DNA of 64,000 nt from Streptomyces griseoloalbus (GTDB taxonomy: Bacteria > Actinomycetota > Actinomycetes > Streptomycetales > Streptomycetaceae): NCBI GenBank assembly GCA_014650015.1, contig BMUD01000018.1, positions 62,001 to 126,000 on the forward strand, in the 5' to 3' direction. Every line of letters starts with the position of its first letter. The first letter of the stretch is position 1. The notes under the pieces were generated by a model. That model saw nothing but the letters and a program-made list of their open reading frames with translations, was not told the DNA's origin and did no database searches. Made by a program: the position numbers and the translations under genes. Positions 35,359 to 43,960 of this stretch are shown piece after piece.

Positions 35359-36345
35359 ATGACCACCGGAAAACGACCGCCGGCCACCCGAACCCTGGTG
35401 TCGGGACTGGCCGTCGCCGCCCTGACCCTGGCGGGCACCGTGACCTCGGCCCTCGACGCCACCCCGTCGTACGCCGCCGCCTGCAACGGGTACGTCGGAC
35501 TCACCTTCGACGACGGCCCGTCGGCCGGCACCACGACGAGCCTGCTCAACGCGCTCAGGCAGAACGGCCTGCGGGCCACGATGTTCAACCAGGGCCAGTA
35601 CGCGGCCGCCAACCCCTCCCTGGTCAAGGCCCAGGTCGACGCCGGCATGTGGGTCGCCAACCACAGTTACACCCACCCGCACATGACTCAGCTGAGCCAG
35701 GCACAGATGGACTCGGAGATCTCCCGCACCCAGCAGGCGATCGCGGCCGCCGGCGGCGGCACGCCGAAGCTGTTCCGTCCGCCGTACGGGGAGACCAACT
35801 CGACGCTGCGTTCGGTCGAGAGCAAGTACGGCCTGACCGAGATCATCTGGGACGTCGACTCGCAGGACTGGAACAACGCGAGCACCGACGCCATCGTTCA
35901 GGCCGCCTCCCGGCTCAATGACGGCCAGATCATCCTGATGCACGACTGGCCGGCCAACACCGTCGCCGCGATCCCGCGCATCGCGCAGAACCTGGCCTCC
36001 CGCGGCCTGTGCGCGGGCATGATCTCCCCGCGGACCGGCCGCGCCGTCGCCCCCGACGGTTCCGGCGGCGGTGGCGGCAGTGCGTGTACCGCCACCCTGT
36101 CCGCGGGAAGCCGCTGGAGCGACCGGTACAACCTCAATGTCTCGGTGAGCGGTGCGAGCAACTGGACCGTGACGATGAAGGTGCCGTCCCCGGCGAAGGT
36201 CTCCTCGACCTGGAACGCGAGCGCGTCCTATCCCGACAGCCAGACCCTCGTCGCCAAGTCCAACGGCAGCGGCGACAACTGGGGGGTGACGATCCAGGCC
36301 AACGGCAACTGGACCTGGCCGACCGTCACCTGCAGCACGGGCTGA
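35359..36345 (+). CDS. axeA: acetylxylan esterase, CE4 polysaccharide deacetylase with carbohydrate-binding module
   Basis: A 328-residue secreted esterase. The signal peptide ends near residue 41. The NodB/CE4 domain shows its five motifs: TFDDGPS (Asp51/Asp52), HSYTHP (zinc His102/His106), RPPYGE, DVDSQDW, and LMHDW. A Gly linker leads to a CBM2-like module nearly identical to that of the preceding xylanase. It removes acetyl groups from xylan so that the xylanase can cut. It lies 26 bp behind xlnB with its own AGGAGG, so it is co-transcribed. Confidence 0.95.
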   Translation: MTTGKRPPATRTLVSGLAVAALTLAGTVTSALDATPSYAAACNGYVGLTFDDGPSAGTTTSLLNALRQNGLRATMFNQGQYAAANPSLVKAQVDAGMWVANHSYTHPHMTQLSQAQMDSEISRTQQAIAAAGGGTPKLFRPPYGETNSTLRSVESKYGLTEIIWDVDSQDWNNASTDAIVQAASRLNDGQIILMHDWPANTVAAIPRIAQNLASRGLCAGMISPRTGRAVAPDGSGGGGGSACTATLSAGSRWSDRYNLNVSVSGASNWTVTMKVPSPAKVSSTWNASASYPDSQTLVAKSNGSGDNWGVTIQANGNWTWPTVTCSTG

Positions 36346-36373
36346 GCGGGAGCTGAGAGCGGGCTGAGCACGG

Positions 36374-36406
36374 GCGAGCCGCGGCACGCACCACGCCGCG
36401 GCTCGC
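36374..36406. terminator. hairpin after xlnB-axeA
   Basis: GCGAGCCGCGGC (36374-36385) pairs perfectly with 36395-36406 around a 9-nt loop, between axeA and the convergent hydrolase gene. Confidence 0.8.
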
Positions 36407-36419
36407 CGCCGCCTGCCCG

Positions 36420-37061
36420 TCACAGGTGCTCGCGGAACCAGCCGGCGGCGAGGTCGGCGACCTGCTCCAGTGCTCCGGGTTCGGGGAACAGATGGGTCGC
36501 GCCGGGTACGACGTGGACGTGGTGCACCGCGGACAAGCGGTCGGCGGCCTGGCGATTGAGGCCCAGTACCGTCTCGTCGTCGCCGCCCACCACGAGCAGC
36601 ACCGGGCACGCGACCAGTTCGAGCGCGTCGCCCGCCAGGTCGGGGCGTCCGCCCCGCGACACGACCGCCGACACCCGCCGGGGACGCTCGGCGGCCGCCA
36701 CCAGTGCCGCCGCCGCTCCCGTGCTCGCCCCGAACAGGCCCACCGCGAGGTCCGCGGTGTCCGGGCGTCGCCCCAGCCAGTCGACGGCATGCGCCAGACG
36801 TCCGGCCAGCAGGTCGATGTCGAAGCGGTGCCGGCCCGTCGCTTCGTCCTCGCGGTCCTCTTCCTCGGTCAGCAGGTCCAGCAGCAGCGTGCCGAACCCC
36901 GCCCCCCGCAACGCGGTGGCGACGGCACGGTTGCGGGGGCTGAACCGCGAGCTGCCACTGCCGTGCGCGAACAGCACCATCCCGCGAGCCCCGGAGGGGA
37001 GGCCGAGATCACCGGGCAGGGCTGCCCCACCCGAGGGAACCGTCACGGATGCCACGACCAT
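36420..37061 (-). CDS. alpha/beta hydrolase (dienelactone hydrolase-like)
   Basis: A 213-residue alpha/beta hydrolase. The strand-turn MVLFAHGSGSSRFSPRNRAV carries the oxyanion His-Gly. The nucleophile elbow is GASTGA, a relaxed form of GxSxG. Asp after VLLVVGGDDETVL and His in VPGATHLFPEPG complete a Ser-Asp-His triad. Similar proteins in Streptomyces are often fused to or next to phosphoribosyltransferases in stress regions, but none is here. The DUF2267 gene lies 14 bp upstream on the same strand. The substrate is unknown. Confidence 0.87.
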   Translation of the reverse strand: MVVASVTVPSGGAALPGDLGLPSGARGMVLFAHGSGSSRFSPRNRAVATALRGAGFGTLLLDLLTEEEDREDEATGRHRFDIDLLAGRLAHAVDWLGRRPDTADLAVGLFGASTGAAAALVAAAERPRRVSAVVSRGGRPDLAGDALELVACPVLLVVGGDDETVLGLNRQAADRLSAVHHVHVVPGATHLFPEPGALEQVADLAAGWFREHL

Positions 37062-37075
37062 GCCCGGTCACCTCC

Positions 37076-37501
37076 TCAGTCCGTGTCCTCGGCGGCACGG
37101 CCGACGGGAAGCAGGCCCCGGATGTCCGCGGGCAGCGCCCCGGCCACCTTCTCCGTCAGCTCGGGGGCGAGAGCTGCGTCGAGCACTTCCAGTACGGCGG
37201 CGGCCTCGCGCAGGGCCGCGTCCTCGTCCGTCTCCGCGCGACCGGCGATCCGCCCGACGAACGCGGTCAGCCCGAAGCGCTCGCCCGAGGAGCTCACCGG
37301 CCCGTCGGCGGTGGAGTCCGTGGCCTGCCGCATGGGGGTGGCCAGGGTCGGCGGCAGCTGGGCGGCCACATGGCCCGCCAGCCCCGGCGGCAGCCGTTCG
37401 GCCAGCGTGCTCAGCACGGCCCGGGTCGCGCGGTCGGCCGACCCCCGGTCCGGCAGCTGACTGAGAGCCTGCACTTTTCCGATGATCTCATCGTGATGCA
37501 T
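37076..37501 (-). CDS. DUF2267 domain protein
   Basis: A 141-residue soluble protein of the DUF2267 family: helical pairs with RATRAVLSTLAERLPPGLAG and HVAAQLPPTLATPM, then a second set ending ALPADIRGLLPVG. The molecular function is unknown. The DUF2267 gene at 57248 shows the same ending (LPHDIRGLLL). It probably forms an operon with the following hydrolase (14-bp gap). Confidence 0.85.
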   Translation of the reverse strand: MHHDEIIGKVQALSQLPDRGSADRATRAVLSTLAERLPPGLAGHVAAQLPPTLATPMRQATDSTADGPVSSSGERFGLTAFVGRIAGRAETDEDAALREAAAVLEVLDAALAPELTEKVAGALPADIRGLLPVGRAAEDTD

Positions 37502-37689
37502 GAGGCGGTGTCCTTCCTCATGGTGCGGCCGTCCTCATGGTGCGGCCGTCCGCGGTGGCCGGCGCCCCGGCAACGGGCGAGTACCCCGGAACGCGTGCGC
37601 ACCAACGGGCGCCGGCGCACCACCGTCGCCCCGGTGACGTGCCGTGCCCCACCGGTGTCGCGGCCATCGGCCGTGGGCGTACCGGACCA

Positions 37690-37958
37690 CACTCGCGTGT
37701 CCGGGGCCGTACTGCGTGTAGAACGTCGGCAACACCGGAGCCCAGCACGATCCCGCGGTCGGGCGGTTGCAGAGCGGCCCGAACTCGTCCGGAGCGAACG
37801 TCCGGCCCGGCCGCTCGGTGAGGGCGAACTCGATGCGGTCCAGCGTGGTGTCGAAGTCCGGGTCCGGGGACTCCTTCCAGGTTTTCGTGCGCTGGAAGGA
37901 GATCCCGCGGCGGATCAGGAGACAGCGCAGGGCCTCTCGGCCGGTTGAGCAATCGCCG
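37690..37958 (-). mobile_element. IS630-family transposase remnant
   Basis: On the minus strand one frame reads REALRCLLIRRGISFQRTKT, WKESPDPDFDTTLDRIEFAL, TERPGRTFAPDEFGPL and NRPTAGSCWAPVLP. These match the middle of IS630-type transposases, including the DEFGPL motif with the first catalytic Asp. The N-terminal HTH and the C-terminal catalytic Glu region are missing and the frame decays beyond about 37690, so it is inactive. The rest of 37502-38058 shows no gene. Confidence 0.7.
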
Positions 37959-38058
37959 GGACCGGGCTGCCGCCCGACGAGGCCAGCAGCATCATGGTCC
38001 GCCGGGACCGCACCGAACTGGTGTTTCCCCGCCGAACACGCCGGAAGCGCGGGAAGCC

Positions 38059-38100
38059 CCGTCGGGGCAGGGTGACCAAATGGGTCCCCTGCCCCGACGG
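38059..38100 (-). terminator. hairpin after the LPMO gene
   Basis: CCGTCGGGGCAGGG (38059-38072) pairs perfectly with 38087-38100 around a 14-nt loop, about 70 bp past the LPMO stop. Confidence 0.75.
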
Positions 38101-38170
38101 AGCTCGGCCGGCCGGGCGGCGGGTTACCGGCGCCCGGCAGAGGCCGGTGCCGTGTGCGGCGCTCCCCGGC

Positions 38171-38845
38171 TCAGCCGAAGTTCACGTCGCTGCACCACAT
38201 GTAGGCCTGGTCGAGGTGCGAGGCCTGCCAGATCACGAACAGGACGTGGTGTCCGGTGTAGCCGGAGGTCTGGACGGGGAACGTGATGTCCTGCGCCGGG
38301 GCGAAGCGGCCGGTCTGCGTGATGAAGTCGAGGTTGCCCCAGCCCAGGGTCTGGGTCTTGGGGTCGAAGCCCTGCTTGCTCACGTAGACCTTGAAGTAGT
38401 CGGCACCGTGGGACGCCTGGTCGTACAGGTGGACCGAGAAGTTGTTGCCGACGGTGGTGGTCTTCCACTGCCCGGGCTTGTTCAGGCTGGCGTTCCTCGA
38501 GAGGTTGTTGCTGCAGAGCGTCCCGTCGGGGGTCCGCGCCTGGAACTGGCCACCGAGGCCGTCGCGGAGCGCGCTCATCCAGTTCCACATGGTGTCGGGG
38601 TTGGCCTGGAAGGCCTGCCAACACATGGGGTCTTCGGTCTGCATGGCCGGGTTCGTGTGGTTGCTGCCCCACGTCTTCCAGCACTGGTACGCGCGGGAGG
38701 CGGGGCCGACGATGGTGCCGTGAGCCTGGGCGGGGGCCGACCAGGTCAGTGCGCCGACAACCACGGCGAACAGCATGACGAGCGCCTGGAGAGGCCGGCG
38801 GAGGGACGACCGCGAACGCCCGGTTAACGGACTCTGTGTGCGCAT
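38171..38845 (-). CDS. AA10 lytic polysaccharide monooxygenase
   Basis: A 224-residue secreted single-domain LPMO. The signal peptide ends PAQA-HGTIV, exposing His42 as the mature N-terminal histidine of the copper brace. The second copper His is His146 (QASHGADYF), and the C-terminal MWCSDVNFG supplies the axial Phe and a disulphide Cys. Such enzymes oxidatively cleave crystalline chitin or cellulose. The upstream CebR box points to control by cello-oligosaccharides, so a cellulose-related role is more likely, though chitin cannot be excluded. AAGGAG precedes the ATG. Confidence 0.95.
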   Translation of the reverse strand: MRTQSPLTGRSRSSLRRPLQALVMLFAVVVGALTWSAPAQAHGTIVGPASRAYQCWKTWGSNHTNPAMQTEDPMCWQAFQANPDTMWNWMSALRDGLGGQFQARTPDGTLCSNNLSRNASLNKPGQWKTTTVGNNFSVHLYDQASHGADYFKVYVSKQGFDPKTQTLGWGNLDFITQTGRFAPAQDITFPVQTSGYTGHHVLFVIWQASHLDQAYMWCSDVNFG

Positions 38846-38879
38846 GTGGGGGGAACTCCTTCCCGTTGCAAGGCTGTGA

Positions 38880-38893
38880 TGGGAGCGCTCCCA
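38880..38893. promoter_or_regulatory. CebR operator
   Basis: TGGGAGCGCTCCCA, a perfect 14-bp palindrome 35 bp upstream of the LPMO start, is identical to the consensus operator of CebR, the LacI-type repressor of cellulose utilisation released by cellobiose or cellotriose. Confidence 0.93.
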
Positions 38894-38917
38894 ACGGTAG
38901 GACGTCGGAGTGAAATG

Positions 38918-39260
38918 TCAATGAAACGAACGGAGTTGATTACAGGGGTGGGCGGAGAGCAGGCAATCTGCCGTGAGCCGGGAGTCGAATGATGGTTCCC
39001 CCGCCGGGCCCTCCGCCCTCAGCCACGTAGCGGCCACCAGCTCGACGATCCGTCGGTAGGCCACCGCGAGCACCTCCACGGTCGCCGCCTCGTGCCAGTG
39101 CGGCACGACGGCCCCCGCGTCAAGGGCCTTCTCGACCACCGCCGATACCGCCCCGCGCACCCCGCAGCGGGCACTCCCGCCACGTCCGGAGCGGCCAGGG
39201 CCTCGACGAGCTCCTCCCGGTCGATCACCCGACGCTCCCACACTGTTTGCGCCTCGGCGA
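38918..39260 (-). pseudogene. degraded coding region of unknown family
   Basis: Two minus-strand frames look like pieces of one gene. VWERRVIDREELVEALAAP is in one frame (about 39190-39245). GAVSAVVEKALDAGAVVPHW followed by HEAATVEVLAVAYRRIVELV is in another (about 39020-39150). Joining them needs a frameshift near 39160. The helical pattern could be the C-terminal half of a TetR-like regulator, but this is weak. The remainder of 38894-39396 is gene-free. Confidence 0.35.
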
Positions 39261-39396
39261 GTCCGACCGCGTCAATTCGCGGTCTTGCAGATCCGGACGC
39301 ACAGGGGAGACTGCGTTCACGACCGGGTCCGCCCGGTCCCCGGCAGCACCACGCCGAGCAGGTCGGTCCACCGTCACTCCACCGAGATGAGGTCTC

Positions 39397-40167
39397 ATGA
39401 ACCGAAACCGAGCCGCCGTCAGCGCGGTCGCCGTGACCCTGTTCACCGCCGGCCTCGCCGTCGGCCCGGCAGCCGCCGCCACCGCCACCGAGGCGAAGGC
39501 CCGCGTCGGAGCCGACTGGGCGACTCAGTCGATCGTCTTCACCGCCGCCGCAGGGCAGACCAACAACCTCAACATCTTCTCCATGTACACCAGCGACGGG
39601 ATCCGGCGGATCGGCTTCAGCGACGTGGTCCCGCTCGAACCGGGCGACCACTGCGCGTACTCCAGAGCCGAGGACACCACCTCCGTCGTCTGCGAACTGC
39701 CCGCCGACAGCCCCCGGCCCGACAGGATCGACGTCTTCCTCGGCGACGGCAACGACACGATCGCCGCCTTCACCCCCGGGATCGGCACCGTCAACGGCGG
39801 CCCCGGCGACGACGAACTGCACGCCCACACCGCACGCACGGTGCTGGGCGGCGCGGGGAACGACATGGTCATGGGACCCGCCGCCCTGCACGGCGGCGAC
39901 GGCATGGACCACCTGATGGGTGACAGCGGCGACCAGCAGATGTGGGGCGGCCGGGGCGACGACATGATCGAGGGCTACGGCGGTGACGACACCGTGCACG
40001 CCGGCCCCGGCGACGACCACGCCATGGGCGGGGACGGCCGCGACATCGTCCTCGGCGGCCCCGGCAACGACACACTGGACGGCGAAGGCGGCGACGACCT
40101 CGTCTGCGGGGGCACCGGAAAGGACGCCCTCGAAGGCGGCCCCGGCCGCAACATCGTCCTCCCGTAA
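39397..40167 (+). CDS. secreted RTX-type calcium-binding repeat protein
   Basis: A 256-residue exported protein. The signal peptide covers about residues 1-33 (AVAVTLFTAGLAVGPAAAAT). After a domain of about 85 residues with a Cys pair, the C-terminal half is built of GGxGxDxxx-type hemolysin repeats (GGPGDDELH, GGAGNDMVM, GGDGMDHLM, GGRGDDMIE, GGDGRDIVL, GGPGNDTLD), which form a calcium-stabilised beta roll. No enzyme domain is visible. It could be a surface or adhesion protein; the function is unknown. Confidence 0.88.
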   Translation: MNRNRAAVSAVAVTLFTAGLAVGPAAAATATEAKARVGADWATQSIVFTAAAGQTNNLNIFSMYTSDGIRRIGFSDVVPLEPGDHCAYSRAEDTTSVVCELPADSPRPDRIDVFLGDGNDTIAAFTPGIGTVNGGPGDDELHAHTARTVLGGAGNDMVMGPAALHGGDGMDHLMGDSGDQQMWGGRGDDMIEGYGGDDTVHAGPGDDHAMGGDGRDIVLGGPGNDTLDGEGGDDLVCGGTGKDALEGGPGRNIVLP

Positions 40168-40177
40168 GTGCGCCTCC

Positions 40178-40460
40178 ATGCCCGAAAGACGTCCAGCGCA
40201 ACCGTGCCGCCCTCCTCGAAGCGACGCAGCGGCACTTCCTGAAGTACGGGGTCGGCACGTCGCTGGAGGCGGTGGCCAAGGAGGCGGGCGTCGGGCCGGC
40301 CACGCTGTACCGGCACGTCCCGACCCGGGAGGCGTTGCCGGCGGCCGTGCTGCGGACGCGCTCCGGGGAACTGGTGGCCCGGCGGGCGGAGATCGCGCAG
40401 CTCGGCGACGCCGCCGAGGCGCTGCGGCAGTGGCTGCGGGCGATCGAGGTTGCCCGAATG
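40178..40460 (+). pseudogene. truncated and frameshifted TetR family regulator
   Basis: The TetR HTH is readable in a frame without a start codon: KDVQRNRAALLEATQRHFLK, YGVGTSLEAVAKEAGVGPAT and LYRHVPTREALPAAVLRTRS. The ATG at 40178 is one frame off, so a frameshift lies within the first codons. Similarity stops at about 40455 (QWLRAIEVAR), so the ligand domain is missing and the frame runs into the 3' end of the LysR gene. It is probably a deletion remnant. Confidence 0.7.
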
Positions 40461-40482
40461 ATCGTCCGTTGTGTTCGAATCG

Positions 40483-41409
40483 TCAGCCCGACGAGCGGCT
40501 GGGTGTGCTGTTCGGCGGATCCTGGCTGATGGCCGCCAGCAGGCATCTGACCAGGGGATTATGGTCGTTCTCGCGCCAGGCGACGGCCACTCGTGTGCGG
40601 GCGGTGCGGGGTTCGATCCTGCGGAAGGCGACGCCTTTGAGGCGGATGCGTCGGATGCTCGCCGGGGCCAGGGAGACGCCCAGACCGGTTCCCACGAGGG
40701 CGCACACGGTTTGCCACTCCACTGCGTGCTGGACTATCCGCGGTGTGAAACCCGCTGAGGTGCACAGGCCGATGATCTGGTCGTGCAGTGACGGGCCGAC
40801 CGTGCGGGGCATCAGCACGAAGGGCGAGTCCGCGAACTGTGCGAGCTGTACGGTCCGTTGGGTGGCCAGAGGATGGGTGGACGGCAGCACGGCCACGAAA
40901 GGCTCGCTGAGTACCGTCCTGAAGCCGAGCTCCGTCTCGTCGGAGGGGGGTTCGCGCAGTAGACCGATGTCGATGGTCTTGTCGTGCAGGGCGGCGATCT
41001 GCGGAGCGGTGGTCATCTCGTGGATGTCCAGGTGCACGCCGGGGAACTGGTGACGGAAGGTGCGCAGCAGGCCGGGCAGGACCGTCAGCGCGAGGGAGCC
41101 GGCGAAGCCGATCCGTAGGCGGCCGGCACTGCCACTGCCGACGGCCCGGGCTGCGGCCAGACCGTCCGAGAGGTCGGTGAGTGCCCGCCGGGCGGCGGGC
41201 AGCAGTTCGCTGCCGGCTGGGGTCAGGGTGATGCGCCCTGGGGCGCGGGTGAACAGCGCGTGACCGACCTTGTCCTCCAGACGGCGGATCTGCTGGCTCA
41301 GCGGCGGTTGGGCGATGCCCAGGCGGGCGGCCGCCCGGCCGAAGTGAAGTTCCTCTGCGAGCACGACGAAGGCGTGCAGTTGCGGTAGGGGGAGTTCGGG
41401 GCGCTCCAT
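40483..41409 (-). CDS. LysR family transcriptional regulator
   Basis: A 308-residue LysR regulator. The N-terminal winged HTH is LPQLHAFVVLAEELHFGRAA followed by RLGIAQPPLSQQIRRLEDKV, and the effector domain is GRLRIGFAGSLALTVLPGLL through FVLMPRTVGPSLHDQ. It is divergent from the RidA-monooxygenase fusion gene (72-bp gap), the usual arrangement for a LysR protein and its target. The gap contains two ATCAG-ended repeats (around 41423 and 41453) that could be part of its binding sites. Confidence 0.93.
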   Translation of the reverse strand: MERPELPLPQLHAFVVLAEELHFGRAAARLGIAQPPLSQQIRRLEDKVGHALFTRAPGRITLTPAGSELLPAARRALTDLSDGLAAARAVGSGSAGRLRIGFAGSLALTVLPGLLRTFRHQFPGVHLDIHEMTTAPQIAALHDKTIDIGLLREPPSDETELGFRTVLSEPFVAVLPSTHPLATQRTVQLAQFADSPFVLMPRTVGPSLHDQIIGLCTSAGFTPRIVQHAVEWQTVCALVGTGLGVSLAPASIRRIRLKGVAFRRIEPRTARTRVAVAWRENDHNPLVRCLLAAISQDPPNSTPSRSSG

Positions 41410-41481
41410 ACGCTTAGAGATATCAGGTCATGCGTGCGGCCGTATTAGACGTATCAGTGCTGGTCATCTAGCGTTCGGCGC

Positions 41482-42255
41482 ATGACGGAGCGACGCGCGG
41501 TCCTCAGCAGCTCGACCTTCGAGGAGCAGATCGGTTATGCCCGTGCTGTGGTCGACGGCGACTGGGTGCATGTGTCCGGGACGACCGGTTTCGACTACGC
41601 CACCATGACGATCTCCGACGATGTGGTGGAGCAGGCCGAGCAGTGCCTGCGCAACATCGAGGTCGCACTGGCCGAGGCGGGGTGCACCTTCGCCGACGTG
41701 GTGCGCGTGCGCTATCTACTGCCCGACCGCGCAGACTTCGAATCCTGCTGGCCGGTCCTGCGCCGCTGCTTCGGAGATGTTCGGCCGGCCGCCACGATGC
41801 TCATGTGCGGTCTCGCCGACCCGCGGATGAAGATCGAGATAGAGGTGGACGCGCGGCGGCGCATCCCGCCTCACGGTGGCGCCACGAGCAATCACTCGGA
41901 AGCGCCTGTCGTGCCCGTCGGGGCCTATGAACCCCCCTACTACGTGGCTGTCTTCACTACGGTGCGAGCCCAGGACCAGAGCGGCTTCAGTGAGTCCAAC
42001 GCACGCATGGAAGACCTGGTGAAGGATGTCCCGGGGTACCTGGGGATGGAGCACGCGCAGACTCCTGGCGGGCTGGGTATCACCGTCAGCTACTTCCGCG
42101 ACGCCGAGGCCCTCACGGAGTGGCGGACCAACGCCGAGCACCGCGCGGCGCAGAAGCGCGGGCGAGCCGAGTGGTACCAGAGCTACACGCTGCATGTGGC
42201 GAAAGTGGAGCGGAGCCACGGGTTCACGCGAGAGCCGGGCCCGACAGCAGGCTGA
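41482..42255 (+). CDS. RidA (YjgF) domain fused to an antibiotic-biosynthesis-monooxygenase-like domain
   Basis: A 257-residue two-domain protein. Residues 1-125 are a RidA/YjgF/YER057c domain (RAVVDGDWVHVSGTTGFDYA ... VRVRYLLPDRADFESCW ... ATMLMCGLADPRMKIEIEVD), the family that hydrolyses reactive imines or enamines. Residues about 145-240 are an ABM ferredoxin-like domain (YYVAVFTTVRAQDQSGFSES ... VPGYLGMEHAQTPGGLGITV ... WRTNAEHRAAQKRGRAEWYQ). The fusion suggests that both act on one metabolite, for example an enamine or quinone-like intermediate. The RidA Arg of the R-x2-V/I motif is in IEIEVDARR. Its neighbour is a divergent LysR gene. Confidence 0.85.
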   Translation: MTERRAVLSSSTFEEQIGYARAVVDGDWVHVSGTTGFDYATMTISDDVVEQAEQCLRNIEVALAEAGCTFADVVRVRYLLPDRADFESCWPVLRRCFGDVRPAATMLMCGLADPRMKIEIEVDARRRIPPHGGATSNHSEAPVVPVGAYEPPYYVAVFTTVRAQDQSGFSESNARMEDLVKDVPGYLGMEHAQTPGGLGITVSYFRDAEALTEWRTNAEHRAAQKRGRAEWYQSYTLHVAKVERSHGFTREPGPTAG

Positions 42256-42526
42256 CCGACCGAGACCACCTCAGCGACCGTCCCGCCACAAGCGCCCATC
42301 GGTCGGGTCGGCCTGCCCCTCGCGAGCCCGATCACCAGCTGTCATTGGCGGTGGGGCCGGGGAGTCGGGACTCCGAGGGCTGCCGGCGGTCGGCTGTTGA
42401 GCCGCGCGACTTCGGCCGGCTTGCTGCGGACGAACGTCAGGGTCACGGATGAACCGCAGTCCCTTGACAAGCAGCGCCACGACAGGGACAGGCCGCACGG
42501 AGCCCGGGACGGTCGGCGCCGTGATC

Positions 42527-42759
42527 TCCGGCGCCGCCGGCTGGAACGCACCCGCACCGACCTCGCCGACCCCCGGCTGCGGCACCGCACGATCGGCGAG
42601 ATCGCGACCCGGTGGGGATTCCGGCACCCCGCCGACTTCTGCCGCACCTTTCGGCGCGCCTGCGGAGTGTTCCCCAAGGACTTCCGGAGCGGCGTCGAGA
42701 GGCCCCGGAGCACCGCCGAGAGGCCCCTCAAGCTCCCCGGAGACGCACCGGACCCCTGA
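42527..42759 (+). pseudogene. AraC family regulator, C-terminal HTH remnant
   Basis: The second half of an AraC HTH is readable: RRRRLERTRTDLADPRLRHR, TIGEIATRWGFRHPADFCRT and FRRACGVFPKDFR. No N-terminal ligand domain or start is present; upstream sequence (42256-42526) shows no matching frame. It is probably a deletion remnant of an AraC/XylS regulator. Confidence 0.65.
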
Positions 42760-42774
42760 CCGGCATTTCGCGCG

Positions 42775-43844
42775 TCAGTTTCCGATCGGGCGAGCGGACT
42801 CGGTGTTTCCGGGGCGCGCCGTCGCCTCGCGCCCCTCCAGCCGGGCCGTGCTCTGCCGGGTCACCAGGTGTGTCGCCAGCTCGATGCGCTGGGCGGCCGT
42901 GCCGGGGTCGTCCGGGCGGAGCAGCATGCGGGCCGCCTCCTCCGCCATGTGCCTGAGCGGCTGGTGGACCGTGGTCAGCGGCGGGCTCGACCACTGGGCC
43001 GGCGGTACGTCGTCGTAGCCGACCACCGACAGGTCCTCCGGTACGCGCAGACCCTTGAGCCGGGCCGCCTCCAGTACGCCGAGTGCCTGGAGGTCGCTGC
43101 CCGCGAAGACGGCCGTCGGCCGGTCGGGCCCCTCCAGCAGTTCCATGGCGTTGTCGAAGCCGCCCTGCACGTGGAAGTCGCCGAAGCGCATCAGACGAGG
43201 ATCGGTCTTGAGGCCCGCCATCGCCATGGCCGAGCGATAGCCGTCGAGGCGTGCGAGCGCAGCATGTCCTCGGGGCCGGTGATGATCGCCACCCGCTCGT
43301 GACCGAGGTCGGTGAGATGGCGGGTGGCGGCGAGGCCGCCGGCCCAGTTCGCGGAGCCGACCGAGGGGACGTCCGGGTCGGGGTCGCCCGCCGGGTCGAT
43401 GACGACGAACGGGATGGCCGCCGCCCTGAGTTGGCGCTTGATCTCCTCCGGGAGCGTGGAGAAGACCAGCACGACGCCCAGCGGTCTGCGTCGCAGTACG
43501 CCGGGAAGCCATTCCGGCGCGGGCGTGTGCCGGGTGCCGCTCTCGGTGAGCACCACCGTCGCGCGGTTCTCCCTGGCAACGTTGTCCACGCCCCGGATCA
43601 GCTCCATCGCCCAGATGCTGTCCAGCTCGTGGAAGACGATCTCGATGAGCGGGGAGCGGGACGCCGCCTGGCTGCGCCGGCGGTAGCCGTGGGTGTCGAG
43701 AAGCCGCTCGACCTTGGCCCGGGTGGCGCGGGAGACATCCGAACGGCCGTTGAGGACCTTCGAAACTGTCGGCATCGAAACACCGGCCTCTTTCGCGACC
43801 TCGGCGATGGTCACTCTGCCGCTCACCTCGTGGTCTTCGTGCAT
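42775..43844 (-). pseudogene. bxlR: BxlR-like LacI repressor, frameshifted
   Basis: The start ATG (43844) opens MHEDHEVSGRVTIAEVAKEA followed by GVSMPTVSKVLNGRSDVSRA, a LacI HTH. The sensor domain continues to HERVAIITGPEDMLRSHA at about 43255 and then meets an unrelated frame that stops at 43191. The continuation ARLDGYRSAMAMAGLKTDPR ... STARLEGREATARPGN is in another frame and ends at 42775. One base lost near 43250-43262 explains the break. Position (divergent from the xylobiose ABC operon) and operator type identify it as the bxl repressor. If the frameshift is real, the product lacks about the last third, needed for dimerisation and ligand binding. A sequencing error must be excluded. 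Confidence 0.85.
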
Positions 43845-43902
43845 ACCCGCAGGATAAGGCACCGCCCGTCGATAACGGTTTGGGCGAGTACCGACCCGAC
43901 CG

Positions 43903-43931
43903 TTGACCGAAACTCCCGTCTGACCTACTGT
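43903..43931 (+). promoter_or_regulatory. promoter of the bxl operon
   Basis: TTGACC (43903-43908), a 17-bp spacer, then TACTGT (43926-43931). A half operator CCGAAACT overlaps the -35, and a full operator lies downstream of the expected start point. Confidence 0.7.
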
Positions 43932-43960
43932 CCCACGGCATGGACTTTCGGTGAAGGCGC

